Below, one piece after another: positions 15,650 through 24,011 of a stretch of 58,737 bases of DNA. Below the pieces are notes generated by a model. It had not been told where the DNA came from. It saw only the letters and a program-made list of their open reading frames with translations, and ran no database searches. Origin of the DNA: Acidobacteriota bacterium (GTDB lineage: Bacteria; Acidobacteriota; Terriglobia; Acidiferrales; UBA7541); NCBI GenBank assembly GCA_003224085.1, contig QHYK01000059.1, forward strand, positions 1-58,737. The letters run 5' to 3'. Made by a program: the position numbers and the translations under genes. Position 1 is the first letter of the stretch; every line of letters begins with the position of its first letter.

Positions 15650-16840
15650 GTGAAGCAGCTTTCTATTCTCGGCTCGACAGGTTCGATTGGCCGCCAGTGC
15701 CTTTCCGTAGTGGAATCGCTGCCGGGAAAGTTTTGCGTGGCCGCGCTCGCTGCCGGCGCCAACCTTGCCGAATTGATCGCCCAGATTGAACGCCATCAGC
15801 CGGAAATCGTGTCCGTGGCCGACGCTCGGCGAGCCGACCAACTGTCGCAGTTACTCCACCAAAAAGGTATCGCGCGCAAGCCGGAAATTCATCATGGCCG
15901 CGAGGGAATGCTTGCCGTTGGCACGCATCCGAAGGCCGAAATTGTCGTCTCCGCAGCGGTCGGTGTCGTCGGACTGGAAGCAACCTATGAGGCCGTGAAG
16001 CTTGGAAAGACCGTCGCTCTTTCGAACAAAGAGGTTCTCGTCGCAGCGGGCGAGTTGGTGATGGCCGTCGCAAGGAAGTCTGGGCGCGAACTTCTTCCCG
16101 TGGACAGCGAGCACAACGCGCTGCACCAGTGTTTGCGCAGCGGAGCGCATGGCGAAGTTCGGCGTCTTGTGCTCACCGCGTCGGGTGGCCCGTTTCGAAA
16201 GACACCGCTCGAGCAACTCGCCAACGTCACTCCGGAACAAGCTTTGGCGCATCCCAACTGGCGGATGGGCAACCGCATCACCGTCGATTCCGCCACCATG
16301 ATGAACAAAGGGTTCGAAGTCATCGAAGCGCACTGGCTGTTTGGAATTCACCGCGAGCAAATCGAAGTGGTGATTCACTCTCAATCCACGATCCACTCGA
16401 TGGTCGAGTTTGTGGACGGTTCCGTTTTAGCGCAACTCGGCCCCACCGACATGCGCATGCCCATCCAATATGCGCTAACTTATCCCGATAGGATCGCATG
16501 CAATCGAGTAGCCCTCGATTGGAGCAACCTGAAGCGGCTCGATTTCGAGAAGGCTTCGACGCGGCGATTTCCCTGCTTGCGGCTCGCGCGGGAAGCGATG
16601 AAAAGAGGCGGAGCTTATCCCTGCGCCCTGAACGCCGCAGATGAAATTGCCGTTTCCGCATTTCTGGAACGGCGCCTCGCGTTTTTGGGCATTCCTGAAG
16701 TAATCGAGCGCGTGCTCGCACGCACTCCGCGCGTGCGGCTGGAAAAGATGGAAGACGTGCTTGCTGCCGATGCCGAAGCCCGTCGCATCGCACAGGAAGA
16801 AGTAGGAAAATTGGCGGCAACGGCCGCGGTCGCGAAATAA
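15650..16840 (+). CDS. dxr: 1-deoxy-D-xylulose 5-phosphate reductoisomerase
   Basis: About 396 residues. Second enzyme of the non-mevalonate isoprenoid pathway, giving MEP from DXP with NADPH. Seen: the N-terminal nucleotide loop LGSTGSIGRQCL (about residues 6-17), ALSNKEVLVAAGE, the metal-binding region LLPVDSEHNALHQCL (about 143-157), the loop LTASGGPFRKTP, and NWRMGNRITVDSATMMNKG-type substrate binding. The start is GTG 15650 (MKQLSILGSTGSIG), because the frame upstream overlaps cdsA and lacks homology. Its product pathway feeds the UppS reaction encoded upstream. Confidence 0.95.
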   Translation: MKQLSILGSTGSIGRQCLSVVESLPGKFCVAALAAGANLAELIAQIERHQPEIVSVADARRADQLSQLLHQKGIARKPEIHHGREGMLAVGTHPKAEIVVSAAVGVVGLEATYEAVKLGKTVALSNKEVLVAAGELVMAVARKSGRELLPVDSEHNALHQCLRSGAHGEVRRLVLTASGGPFRKTPLEQLANVTPEQALAHPNWRMGNRITVDSATMMNKGFEVIEAHWLFGIHREQIEVVIHSQSTIHSMVEFVDGSVLAQLGPTDMRMPIQYALTYPDRIACNRVALDWSNLKRLDFEKASTRRFPCLRLAREAMKRGGAYPCALNAADEIAVSAFLERRLAFLGIPEVIERVLARTPRVRLEKMEDVLAADAEARRIAQEEVGKLAATAAVAK

Positions 16841-16934
16841 TCCTTGCTGCGCATAGGTCCTTAAGCAGGAAGCAAGCGAATGACTGCGCATAAGCTATAC
16901 TTGGAAGATTGAAAGAACGGAGCGCGTCGTAAGC

Positions 16935-18281
16935 ATGAACACGGTTTTTGGTTTCATCCTCGTTCTCGGGGTACTCATTCTGGTCCATGAGTGGGGGCAC
17001 TTTATCGTCGCCAGGCTCTTTGGAGTCCGCGTGGACGTTTTCTCCATCGGTTTCGGCCCGCGTCTGTTTGGCGTGAAGCGAGGCGCCACGGACTATCGCA
17101 TTAGTGCAGTTCCTCTGGGCGGCTACGTGCGCATGGCCGGCCAGGACCTCTCCGAAATTGATTCCGGCAACCAGGCTCCAACCGGCGCTACCGACGAGCT
17201 GATGAGCAAGAAGCGCTGGCAGCGCGCGCTTATCTCTCTTGCGGGTCCCACCATCAACCTGGTTTTCCCCATTTTTCTTCTGACTGGGTATTTCATTGTC
17301 AAGGGCCAGCCCTATCCGAAATATGAAGACAAGCCTTTGGTTATTGATTCTCTTCCGAGAGACTCGCCCTTGGCATCGGCTGGAGTGGCGCGAGGAGACC
17401 GCATCGTCTCGCTGGAAGGAAAAACCAATCCCACATGGGGAACCGTCGAGACGCTTCTAGAACAGGGTGCAGCAGGCAAGACCTACCACCTCGTCGTCGA
17501 TCATCAAGGGACCACGCGGTCTGTGTCCGTCAGCACCACGGGCATGCCATCGCCGGAACTGGTTTTCGGATATCCGCCGGAAGGTCCGGTTGTAGTCAAC
17601 GACGTGGACCCCAGCCTGCCCGCCAAAGCCGCTGGTGTGAAACCGGGCGACCTCATGGATTCCGTCAACGGCGTCCACATGGACAGCTGGCCCGCGTTCG
17701 TGGACGCCATTCAGCAGGCCGGAGGCAAGCCCATCACGCTGACCGTCCGGCGCAACGGCGAACTGGTGAAGCTGCAAATCACGCCGCAGAGAGGGAAGAA
17801 CGAGCTTGGCGAAACGATGTGGATGATTGGCATTCACCGGGCCGAGACCAAACCGGAAATGGCCATTCGCAAAGTTTCCGTGACGCAAGCCGTGACGCAG
17901 TCGGGGCGTTCCACTTGGCAGGATACTTTGATGGTCGTGGACGTCGTGGGCCGCCTGGTTTCCGGCAAGACCTCGCCCAAGCAATTGCAGAGCGTCATCG
18001 GCATCGCCGCCATGGCCGGTAAAGCCGTGGAAGCTGGTTCGTACGTGGTAGTTCGATTCATGGCCGGCTTGAGTATCAATCTGGGCGTCCTCAACTTGCT
18101 TCCCATTCCTATCCTTGATGGCGGAAACATCCTGCTGCTCTCGCTGGAAGGCATCCGCCGCCGCGACTTCAGCCTCGCCTTCAAGGAACGGTTCATCCAG
18201 GTGGGGCTGGTGTTTCTGCTCATCCTTTTTGCCTACGTCATGTACAACGACGTGATGCGCCACCTCCCCTTCCGCTCCTGA
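16935..18281 (+). CDS. rseP: Site-2 intramembrane metalloprotease RseP
   Basis: 448 residues. A membrane zinc protease that, in the family, cuts anti-sigma factors or signal-peptide remnants within the inner membrane. The active-site H-E-x-x-H is HEWGH in VHEWGHFIVARLFGVRV (about residues 17-33) in the first helix. Two PDZ-like parts follow (about 130-205 and 210-290; GVARGDRIVSLEG and GVKPGDLMDSVNG). The third zinc ligand is in LNLLPIPILDGGNI (about 390). ATG start. It ends the uppS-cdsA-dxr-rseP cluster. An ECF sigma/anti-sigma pair is encoded at 53-54 kb, a conceivable but unproven target. Confidence 0.95.
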   Translation: MNTVFGFILVLGVLILVHEWGHFIVARLFGVRVDVFSIGFGPRLFGVKRGATDYRISAVPLGGYVRMAGQDLSEIDSGNQAPTGATDELMSKKRWQRALISLAGPTINLVFPIFLLTGYFIVKGQPYPKYEDKPLVIDSLPRDSPLASAGVARGDRIVSLEGKTNPTWGTVETLLEQGAAGKTYHLVVDHQGTTRSVSVSTTGMPSPELVFGYPPEGPVVVNDVDPSLPAKAAGVKPGDLMDSVNGVHMDSWPAFVDAIQQAGGKPITLTVRRNGELVKLQITPQRGKNELGETMWMIGIHRAETKPEMAIRKVSVTQAVTQSGRSTWQDTLMVVDVVGRLVSGKTSPKQLQSVIGIAAMAGKAVEAGSYVVVRFMAGLSINLGVLNLLPIPILDGGNILLLSLEGIRRRDFSLAFKERFIQVGLVFLLILFAYVMYNDVMRHLPFRS

Positions 18282-18365
18282 GACTCCGAGTCCTCGTAGC
18301 GGATCGCCACTGGTTTTCACTCCGTGCGCCAACCTGCTAGACTGGCCCTGTTGAGGTTTCCTTCT

Positions 18366-18860
18366 ATGGCGGCTAGTCCATCGCACCGCGTTTCCACCGG
18401 CGAGCGCCTCAATACCGCGGAAACCACCGGGAGGCTCCAGCAAGCCGCAGCTTCGCGCGGCATCCGCATGACGCGCCAGCGCCGCGTCATCTTGCAGGTG
18501 ATGGACGACGCCGAGCAGCACCTCGACGTGGACCAGATTCTCGAGCGCGCGCAAAAAATTGACGCGGGCGTGCATCTGGTCACCGTTTACCGCACGATTG
18601 ATCTGCTAAAAAAAGAAGGCCTGATCGACGAACTGGACTTGCTGCATCTGCGCGGCGACCGCCACTATTACGAAACGCACGGACCGCGCGACCACATTCA
18701 CGTCGCCTGCCTGCGCTGCGGCAAGGTGCGCGAATTCGAGAGCCGCCTCTACGAACAGTTGAAGGAACAGATCTGCCGCGACTTTAGGATGAAGGTCACC
18801 GTTTCCCGCACCGAAGTCGGCGGCTACTGCGCCGACTGCCTGCAAGCCATGAAGGGGTAG
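18366..18860 (+). CDS. Fur/PerR-family metal-dependent transcriptional regulator
   Basis: About 164 residues. Winged-helix N-terminus (RMTRQRRVILQVMDDAEQHLDV, then HLVTVYRTIDLLKKEGLI) and a C-terminal dimer and metal domain with HYYETHGPRDHIHVACLRCG, then YCADCLQAMKG. Two C-x-x-C pairs give a structural zinc site. Whether it senses iron, peroxide or zinc cannot be told. The ATG at 18366 is preferred over GTG 18324, which only adds a non-homologous stretch. Oddity: a second, decayed copy of its last 69 bases lies at 19618-19686. Confidence 0.9.
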   Translation: MAASPSHRVSTGERLNTAETTGRLQQAAASRGIRMTRQRRVILQVMDDAEQHLDVDQILERAQKIDAGVHLVTVYRTIDLLKKEGLIDELDLLHLRGDRHYYETHGPRDHIHVACLRCGKVREFESRLYEQLKEQICRDFRMKVTVSRTEVGGYCADCLQAMKG

Positions 18861-18911
18861 CCGGCTGTCTTCCCGAACCCAGACCTGTGGATGACCGCAC
18901 GACGCCCTTCG

Positions 18912-18966
18912 ATTGTCATTCCGAACCCGATGCGCTTTTTGCGAGCGATGTGCGGAATCGGCTTCT
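18912..18966. repeat. Dispersed GTCATTCCGA.../...CGGAATCGGC-type repeat, copy 2
   Basis: Starts TTGTCATTCCGAACCCGATG and ends GAGCGATGTGCGGAATCGGC. The ATTCCG and CGGAAT ends are inverted relative to each other, as in the related copies at 3115-3153 and 55950-55998. It lies between fur and the end of the response-regulator gene. Confidence 0.45.
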
Positions 18967-19043
18967 CTCCTTTTGTATCGAGTGCAGGCGGACAAGGACC
19001 CGAGTCGAGTGATGCAAAAACAGGGAGCCCAGAGACGACAAGG

Positions 19044-19427
19044 CTAAGGGGAGAAATTCTTCGGAAGTTCCTCTTGAATGATTCGTTCCACATTCCGCAT
19101 CAATTCCGGAGCGGAAAAAACTTTCATCAAGATTGCGGTTGCGGCGTGGCGCGCATCCGGCGAGATTTTTGACTTTGCTCCAGAGAGTATCAAAACCTGC
19201 GTTTTCGGCGGGACGCCCTTGATAACTTGCAATGCCGCCGTACCCGGCATTTCCGGTGCCTCATAATCCAAAACGACAGCATCAACATTGGTGCTCTTTA
19301 ACAGCCGGATGCCCTCCGTTCCGGTGGGTGCAGCGAGTACTCGATACCCGCGTTCTTCAAAATAGCTGCGAAACACGCTCAGGAACCGGATCCGGTCGTG
19401 AATACAGAGAATAGTTTTGGTGACCAC
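19044..19427 (-). CDS. Single-domain response regulator (receiver domain only)
   Basis: About 127 residues, CheY-like. The phosphorylatable Asp is in AVVLDYEAPEMPG (about residue 50), the Thr/Ser switch in VLILSGAKS (about 80), and the conserved Lys in ILMKVFSAPEL (about 101). The first acidic pair is changed to HD in LCIHDRIRFL, which would weaken Mg2+ binding. No output domain. The start is GTG 19427 because AGGAGG lies six bases upstream; the longer frame to 19457 is unsupported. No histidine kinase gene is adjacent. It is flanked by fur and a fur remnant, so the locus has been rearranged. Confidence 0.85.
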   Translation of the reverse strand: MVTKTILCIHDRIRFLSVFRSYFEERGYRVLAAPTGTEGIRLLKSTNVDAVVLDYEAPEMPGTAALQVIKGVPPKTQVLILSGAKSKISPDARHAATAILMKVFSAPELMRNVERIIQEELPKNFSP

Positions 19428-19460
19428 AGGGGCCCTCCTGCCTCTCCACCCGCCCATGCT

Positions 19461-19497
19461 TCCAATTTAATATATATCGTAATACGATACAATTGGA
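19461..19497. promoter_or_regulatory. AT-rich nested palindrome upstream of the response regulator, candidate operator
   Basis: TCCAATT (19461-19467) and AATTGGA (19491-19497) form outer inverted arms; ATCGTA (19476-19481) and TACGAT (19483-19488) form an inner palindrome around a single A. It is strikingly AT-rich in a GC-rich window and lies 34 bases upstream of the response-regulator start. The inner site resembles operators of small winged-helix repressors, but no such gene is next to it. Confidence 0.4.
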
Positions 19498-19617
19498 ATC
19501 GGCCAACCGGTGCCCAATCTCACATTTCCCGATCTCACGCTTTCAGCTTTGGCCGTGGTTTTTGGGGCCTCCCCTGTATCCTTCGCCAAGAATCAGATCG
19601 CGCCCGTATTCCATAGT

Positions 19618-19686
19618 AAAGTCACCAGTTCCCGCACCAAAGTCGGCGGCTACTGTGCCGACTGCCTGCAAAAGATGAACGAATAG
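19618..19686 (+). pseudogene. Remnant of a fur-like gene (last 22 codons)
   Basis: Reads KVTSSRTKVGGYCADCLQKMNE then TAG. It matches the end of the fur gene at 18793-18860 (KVTVSRTEVGGYCADCLQAMKG) at about 56 of 66 bases. Nothing upstream in the frame resembles Fur. It is either the end of a deleted paralogue or a partial duplication. Confidence 0.65.
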
Positions 19687-19755
19687 CCCAGCCTCTCTTA
19701 TCTCCCTATCTGATTGCCCCTAAGGAAACCTGAATCTAAAGACCCGCCATTACAC

Positions 19756-21621
19756 TCAGGAACGCGGCGCGGAAACGGGGGCGTCACGGAGGGAGCGGAA
19801 GCGGCGGAGGCGGGAGAAGAATTTGTTGGCGGTGGAGATGTCGCGGGCGATTTGCGCACGCAGCCCTTCGGGGCCGTTGAACTTTTTTTCGTCCCGGAGG
19901 CGATACCAAAAGCGCACCTCGATGCGTTTCGGCGCGGAAGACAGTTGAGCGTTCAAAAGATGCGTTTCGATGCTGAGGGCGGAGCCGTCAAAGGTGGGGC
20001 GCATGCCGATGTTGGTGACCGAGCGGCGGCTGCAGGGCTCGCCGTCGAGGCCGGTACGCGTGATGTAAACGCCGCGCTGGGGAAGCAGTCCCTGTTCCGG
20101 GGCGAGGTTCAGCGTGGGAAACGTGAAGCGGCGGCCCGTGCCGGTGCCGGGCACTACTTCGCCGGTGAGGACAAACTGCCGTCCCAGCAGGCGCGCGGCG
20201 CGGGACACGTCGCCATCCGCAATTTCTTTGCGGATGAGCGTGCTGGAGACCACTTCGCCGCGATAAATCACGGGCGGAAGAACGACGACCTCGAAGCCGT
20301 GCTGCGGGCCTAATCTCCGCAGAAGAGTCACGTCGCCGGCTTGCTTGTGGCCGAAGCGGAAATTTTCGCCGACAAAGAGCGCCTTTATGTGCAAGTCGCG
20401 AAGGAGAATTCGCTCAACGAACTCCTCCGGCGTAAGGCGAGAGAGTTCCAGGGTGAAGGGCAAGACGACGGCGGCCTCGAGTCCAAGCGCTTGGAAGCCT
20501 GCGAGGCGCTGCGCAATGGTGGAAATTTGCGGCGGAGCGGTGTCCGGCCGAAGGACTTTGCGCGGTGAGGGGTCGAAGGTCAGCGCGGTTGGCACGGCGT
20601 TGAGCGCGCGGGCGCGCTCGGCGACGGAGCGCAGAATGGCTTGGTGGCCGAGATGGATGCCGTCGAAGCTGCCGATGGCCAGCACGCTGCTGTGGCCAAA
20701 TTGGCCGAAGCGGGAAACCCACGCTTCGGATGAAGTGAACGTGGAGAAGCGCGGCGCGGCGCCACCTGCGCTCGCCGCGGCACGCTTCTCTTCGAAGGCT
20801 TCTTGTTCGCCGGAGGGTTCCTCGGCCGGGTCCACGCGCACTTCGAATTGCAGCCCGTCATAAGCCAGTTGCACATGAGGAAAGCCAAGCTTGACGAGGC
20901 GCTCGTTGGTCTCCACGTGCGGAAGGTCGTGAGCAATGTGCGTGAACCACGCGCGCCGCGGCTTGAGTTTTTCGATGAGTTCGAGCGCGGAATCGACGGT
21001 CTGATGCATCGGGTGAGGAATGTCGCGCAGTGCGTCGAGGATGAGCTCGTCGAGCCCTCCGAGAAGGGCCATGGAGGAATCCGGCATGGAGCTGAAGTCG
21101 GTGAGGTAAGCGGCGCGGCCAAAGCGGAAGCCCAGCACATTCATTTCGCCGTGGAACAAGGGAACGGGGGTGAAAGGAATACCGAGCAATTCGAATTGGC
21201 GGTCAATGACCTGGAGAGTGACGCTCGGCACGGTGCTCAGAGTGGGCCTGTCGTCGAAAACGTAAGCGAAAATACGCCGTATGATTTGAAACGTGTCTCC
21301 GTTGCCGTAGACCGGTATGGCCGCGCGCTGGTGGATGTTGTAAGGCCGAATATCGTCGAACCCAAGAACATGGTCGGCGTGGCCGTGGGTCAGCAAGATG
21401 GCGTCGAGGCGATCCAGGCCGGCACGCATGGCTTGCTGGCGAAAATCGGGAGTGGTGTCGATTACCACATGCTGGCCGTCACGAGAAAGGAGGATGGAGG
21501 GGCGGAGACGTTTGTCGTGCGGATCGGTGGAGCTGCAGACCCGGCACGGACACCCGAGCGTGGGAACGCCCATCGAGGTGCCGGAACCCAGAACCGTAAC
21601 TTTAAGCGGAGTGCGAGGCAT
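19756..21621 (-). CDS. ribF: Fusion of a metallo-beta-lactamase-fold phosphodiesterase-like domain with RibF (riboflavin kinase/FAD synthetase)
   Basis: About 621 residues in one frame. Residues 1-260 are a PhnP-like metallo-beta-lactamase domain: VLGSGTSMGVPTLGCPC with a Cys-x-Cys pair, and the metal motif THGHADHVLGFDD (about 78-90). After a Gly/Ala/Glu linker (about 262-290) comes RibF: nucleotidyltransferase motif GSFDGIHLGHQAIL (about 318-331), VGENFRFGHKQAGD and SSTLIRKEI, then the flavokinase domain GTGTGRRFTFPTLNL and VTNIGMRPTF. RibF makes FMN and FAD. The fusion is unusual; the role of the first domain is unknown. ATG 21621 is chosen; a TTG at 21684 overlapping the previous gene's stop (TTGA) is possible. 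Confidence 0.9.
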   Translation of the reverse strand: MPRTPLKVTVLGSGTSMGVPTLGCPCRVCSSTDPHDKRLRPSILLSRDGQHVVIDTTPDFRQQAMRAGLDRLDAILLTHGHADHVLGFDDIRPYNIHQRAAIPVYGNGDTFQIIRRIFAYVFDDRPTLSTVPSVTLQVIDRQFELLGIPFTPVPLFHGEMNVLGFRFGRAAYLTDFSSMPDSSMALLGGLDELILDALRDIPHPMHQTVDSALELIEKLKPRRAWFTHIAHDLPHVETNERLVKLGFPHVQLAYDGLQFEVRVDPAEEPSGEQEAFEEKRAAASAGGAAPRFSTFTSSEAWVSRFGQFGHSSVLAIGSFDGIHLGHQAILRSVAERARALNAVPTALTFDPSPRKVLRPDTAPPQISTIAQRLAGFQALGLEAAVVLPFTLELSRLTPEEFVERILLRDLHIKALFVGENFRFGHKQAGDVTLLRRLGPQHGFEVVVLPPVIYRGEVVSSTLIRKEIADGDVSRAARLLGRQFVLTGEVVPGTGTGRRFTFPTLNLAPEQGLLPQRGVYITRTGLDGEPCSRRSVTNIGMRPTFDGSALSIETHLLNAQLSSAPKRIEVRFWYRLRDEKKFNGPEGLRAQIARDISTANKFFSRLRRFRSLRDAPVSAPRS

Positions 21622-21680
21622 CTTGAATGAGCCGAACAAACCAGTGCGCGTGGCCGAGCGCGGGCGCGTTCGTGAAGCGC

Positions 21681-22157
21681 TCAACGGGTCTTGGCTTTGG
21701 CCTGCGCCTTAGCCTGGGCGGCCACGGCCTGGTTGACCTCGACGTAAGTCAGCTTGAGCTTGCCGAGCAGGTCCAGAAGAAGATTATCTTCTTCGGGAGA
21801 CAGGTTGCCTTTGGTTTTTTCGTGCAAGGCGTCGAGCATGTCGATTAATTCGCGAGCCGCTCCCGGATCGACGACCGGCTGCCCGGTTTGCGGGTCGGCG
21901 TAAGCACCGAGAACCATGGCCGCGTTCTGGCCGAGCATGCGCACGAGGTTTTCGAAGGCGGCGAGGCGCTTGGGCGCGTCGGCAGGCGGATTCGCAGGCG
22001 ATTTTGCTTGCTCGGCGGGAGGCGGTGAAGCCTTTGCCGCTTCCACTTTGGCTTCGCGCTCCTGCTCTTCAACGACGTCTTTTCGCAGCTCGCCCTCGGA
22101 AGTAAACGGACGGCGATCAATGACGCGGAACGTCTCTTCGTTTTTTTGGTCAGACAA
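21681..22157 (-). CDS. DUF1844 domain protein
   Basis: 158 residues. The C-terminal half (ENLVRMLGQNAAMVLG, then ELIDMLDALHEKTKGNLSPEEDNLLLDLLGKLKLTYVEV) is the DUF1844 helical domain; the N-terminal half is charged and Pro/Ala-rich. No signal peptide. Function unknown. Its stop overlaps a possible TTG start of the metallo-beta-lactamase/RibF gene, suggesting co-translation. It begins the leftward operon and is divergent from mazG. Confidence 0.85.
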   Translation of the reverse strand: MSDQKNEETFRVIDRRPFTSEGELRKDVVEEQEREAKVEAAKASPPPAEQAKSPANPPADAPKRLAAFENLVRMLGQNAAMVLGAYADPQTGQPVVDPGAARELIDMLDALHEKTKGNLSPEEDNLLLDLLGKLKLTYVEVNQAVAAQAKAQAKAKTR

Positions 22158-22225
22158 GGTGCATTCCCCAGTAATTATTTCGAATTCAGTTTAACATGGG
22201 TGGCTTGCGCAAGTCGCTGGGGCGG

Positions 22226-22254
22226 CTTGTAAAACGGAATACCTTGTAAAACGG
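22226..22254. repeat. Direct repeat CTTGTAAAACGG, two copies
   Basis: CTTGTAAAACGG at 22226-22237 recurs exactly at 22243-22254, with a looser third version TCCGTAAAGTGG near 22263. They lie in the divergent DUF1844-mazG intergenic space. It could be a regulator binding array or a piece of a dispersed repeat. Confidence 0.5.
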
Positions 22255-22311
22255 GGCGTGGCTCCGTAAAGTGGAACATTTGATTCACATTGTGAGAAAC
22301 CGAAAAAACCG

Positions 22312-23250
22312 ATGCCTGCAAAGACGAAACCAAAGACGAAAAGAACCAAGCAACGCACGGAAAAAACGCGAGGGAGCAAATTGAAACATTTGGCTCCTGG
22401 CGAATGGTTTGCAAAGCTGGTGGCCGTCCAGGCGCGGCTAAGGGCCCCGAAAGGGTGTCCCTGGGACCGCGAGCAAACGCACCAAACGCTGCGGACCTAT
22501 CTGCTGGAAGAAGCTTACGAAGTGCTGGAGGCTCTCGACACGGGAGATGACAAGAAATTCGCGGAGGAGATGGGGGACTTGCTGCTGCAGATTGTTTTTC
22601 ATTCGCAGATCGCGCAGGAGGAGGGGCGCTTTGGCGTGGCGGATGTGATCCGGGAGATTCATGACAAGATGATCCGGCGGCATCCGCATGTTTTTGGGGA
22701 GACACGCGCGCGAGACTCGGCGGAGGTGTTGAGAAATTGGGAGCGGATCAAAGCGGAAGAGCGGCGCGCGAGGAAAGAAGAAGGCGAAAACGAAGAGAGG
22801 CAGGGAGAGGCGGCGTCGTTGCTTGACGGTGTTTCACGCTCACTGCCGGGAACGCTCGAAGGCCTCCAACTCACGCGCAAGGCGTCGCGAATCGGCTTTG
22901 ATTGGCAAAACGCGGACGGAGTCATGGAGAAGATTCGTGAGGAGACGGCTGAGTTGGAAATCGCGATAAAGGACAAAGACCAGCACAGAATCGAAGAAGA
23001 AATGGGTGACTTTTTATTTGCGGCGGTGAACCTCGCGCGATTTTTGCATGTGGATCCGGAAATCGCGCTGAAGAAAGCAAACGCGAAATTTTCCCGCAGG
23101 TTCCGCGCGATGGAGGCCTTGGCGCGGGAATCGGGGCGAGAGTTCAAGGGCCTTCCGCGCGAAGAGATGGAAGCGCTGTGGGATAGAGCGAAGAATGCGG
23201 AAGGGAAGTCCGAGGCCAGCGAGCTGGAGAAGGCACAGGCGCGCAAATGA
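22312..23250 (+). CDS. mazG: Nucleoside triphosphate pyrophosphohydrolase MazG
   Basis: 312 residues with two MazG domains. It hydrolyses NTPs and dNTPs to NMP and PPi, limiting damaged nucleotides. Domain 1 (about 40-150): CPWDREQTHQTLRTYLLEEAYE with the E-x-x-E pair, then EEMGDLLLQIVFH. Domain 2 (about 190-290): EETAELE and EEEMGDFLFAAVNLARFL. An unusually basic N-terminal tail (MPAKTKPKTKRTKQRTEK) and a charged linker are present. It overlaps the following GNAT gene by four bases (ATGA), so the two are translationally coupled. Confidence 0.95.
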   Translation: MPAKTKPKTKRTKQRTEKTRGSKLKHLAPGEWFAKLVAVQARLRAPKGCPWDREQTHQTLRTYLLEEAYEVLEALDTGDDKKFAEEMGDLLLQIVFHSQIAQEEGRFGVADVIREIHDKMIRRHPHVFGETRARDSAEVLRNWERIKAEERRARKEEGENEERQGEAASLLDGVSRSLPGTLEGLQLTRKASRIGFDWQNADGVMEKIREETAELEIAIKDKDQHRIEEEMGDFLFAAVNLARFLHVDPEIALKKANAKFSRRFRAMEALARESGREFKGLPREEMEALWDRAKNAEGKSEASELEKAQARK

Positions 23251-23987
23251 GCGGAAACTTCCTTGTCCGCAAGCTCGAGACGCTGGAGGAGTTCCATTGT
23301 TGCGTGGAACTCCAACGGCAAATCTGGGGTGAGGCGGACCTGGAAGTCGAGCCCGCCACGCTGTTCGTGGTGGCAGCGCATACGGGCGGCCAAGTGCTTG
23401 GCGCGTTCGAGGATGGCCGCTTGATCGGCTATACGCTGGCGGTCGTGGGCCTGCGCAACGGCACCGCGTACCTGCATTCGCACATGACCGGAGTGCAGAA
23501 CGAATATCGCGACCGGGGTGTTGGTAGAATGCTGAAGCTTTTTCAGCGCCAAGAGGCGCTGAGCCGCGGGATCCGGCTGGTTCAGTGGACTTTTGATCCG
23601 CTCGAACTCCGGAATGCGCACTTCAATTTGAACCGCTTGGGTGCGATTTGCAGGCAATACCTTCCGAATCTTTACGGCACGACGACGAGTCCGCTGCATC
23701 GCGGCATGGCGACGGATCGACTGTTGGTTGAGTGGCACCTCGATTCCAAGCGCGCGGTGGCGGCGATCCAAAATCTCGTTAAGGAACCTGTCGAAGCGCC
23801 GGGGATCATTGAATTGCCCGCCGAACTGGAGCACTGGATTGAAAAAAACGAGCCGGAAATCAGGAAGATGCAATCCAGGCTGCGCGAAGAATTTACCAAA
23901 TGGTTTGCAAAAGGCTATGCCGCGGTTGGCTTGAGAAACGGGCCCCGCAATCGCGCGTACCTTCTCACGCCGTGGAGCGACTTTTAA
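23247..23987 (+). CDS. GNAT-family acyltransferase (COG3375-like)
   Basis: 246 residues. Acetyl-CoA fold visible as VQNEYRDRGVGRMLKLFQRQEAL (the R/Q-x-x-G-x-G/A pyrophosphate loop, about residues 85-107) and the preceding strand AYLHSHMTGV. The C-terminal half (HFNLNRLGAICRQYLPNLYG) is a hallmark of the COG3375 group. Relatives are often encoded beside N-acylamino-acid racemases and are thought to succinylate D-amino acids; the next gene is such an enolase-superfamily protein. Start ATG overlaps the mazG stop. Confidence 0.8.
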   Translation: MSGNFLVRKLETLEEFHCCVELQRQIWGEADLEVEPATLFVVAAHTGGQVLGAFEDGRLIGYTLAVVGLRNGTAYLHSHMTGVQNEYRDRGVGRMLKLFQRQEALSRGIRLVQWTFDPLELRNAHFNLNRLGAICRQYLPNLYGTTTSPLHRGMATDRLLVEWHLDSKRAVAAIQNLVKEPVEAPGIIELPAELEHWIEKNEPEIRKMQSRLREEFTKWFAKGYAAVGLRNGPRNRAYLLTPWSDF

Positions 23988-24011
23988 AGAAAGGTTCCAC
24001 TAGGCACGAAT

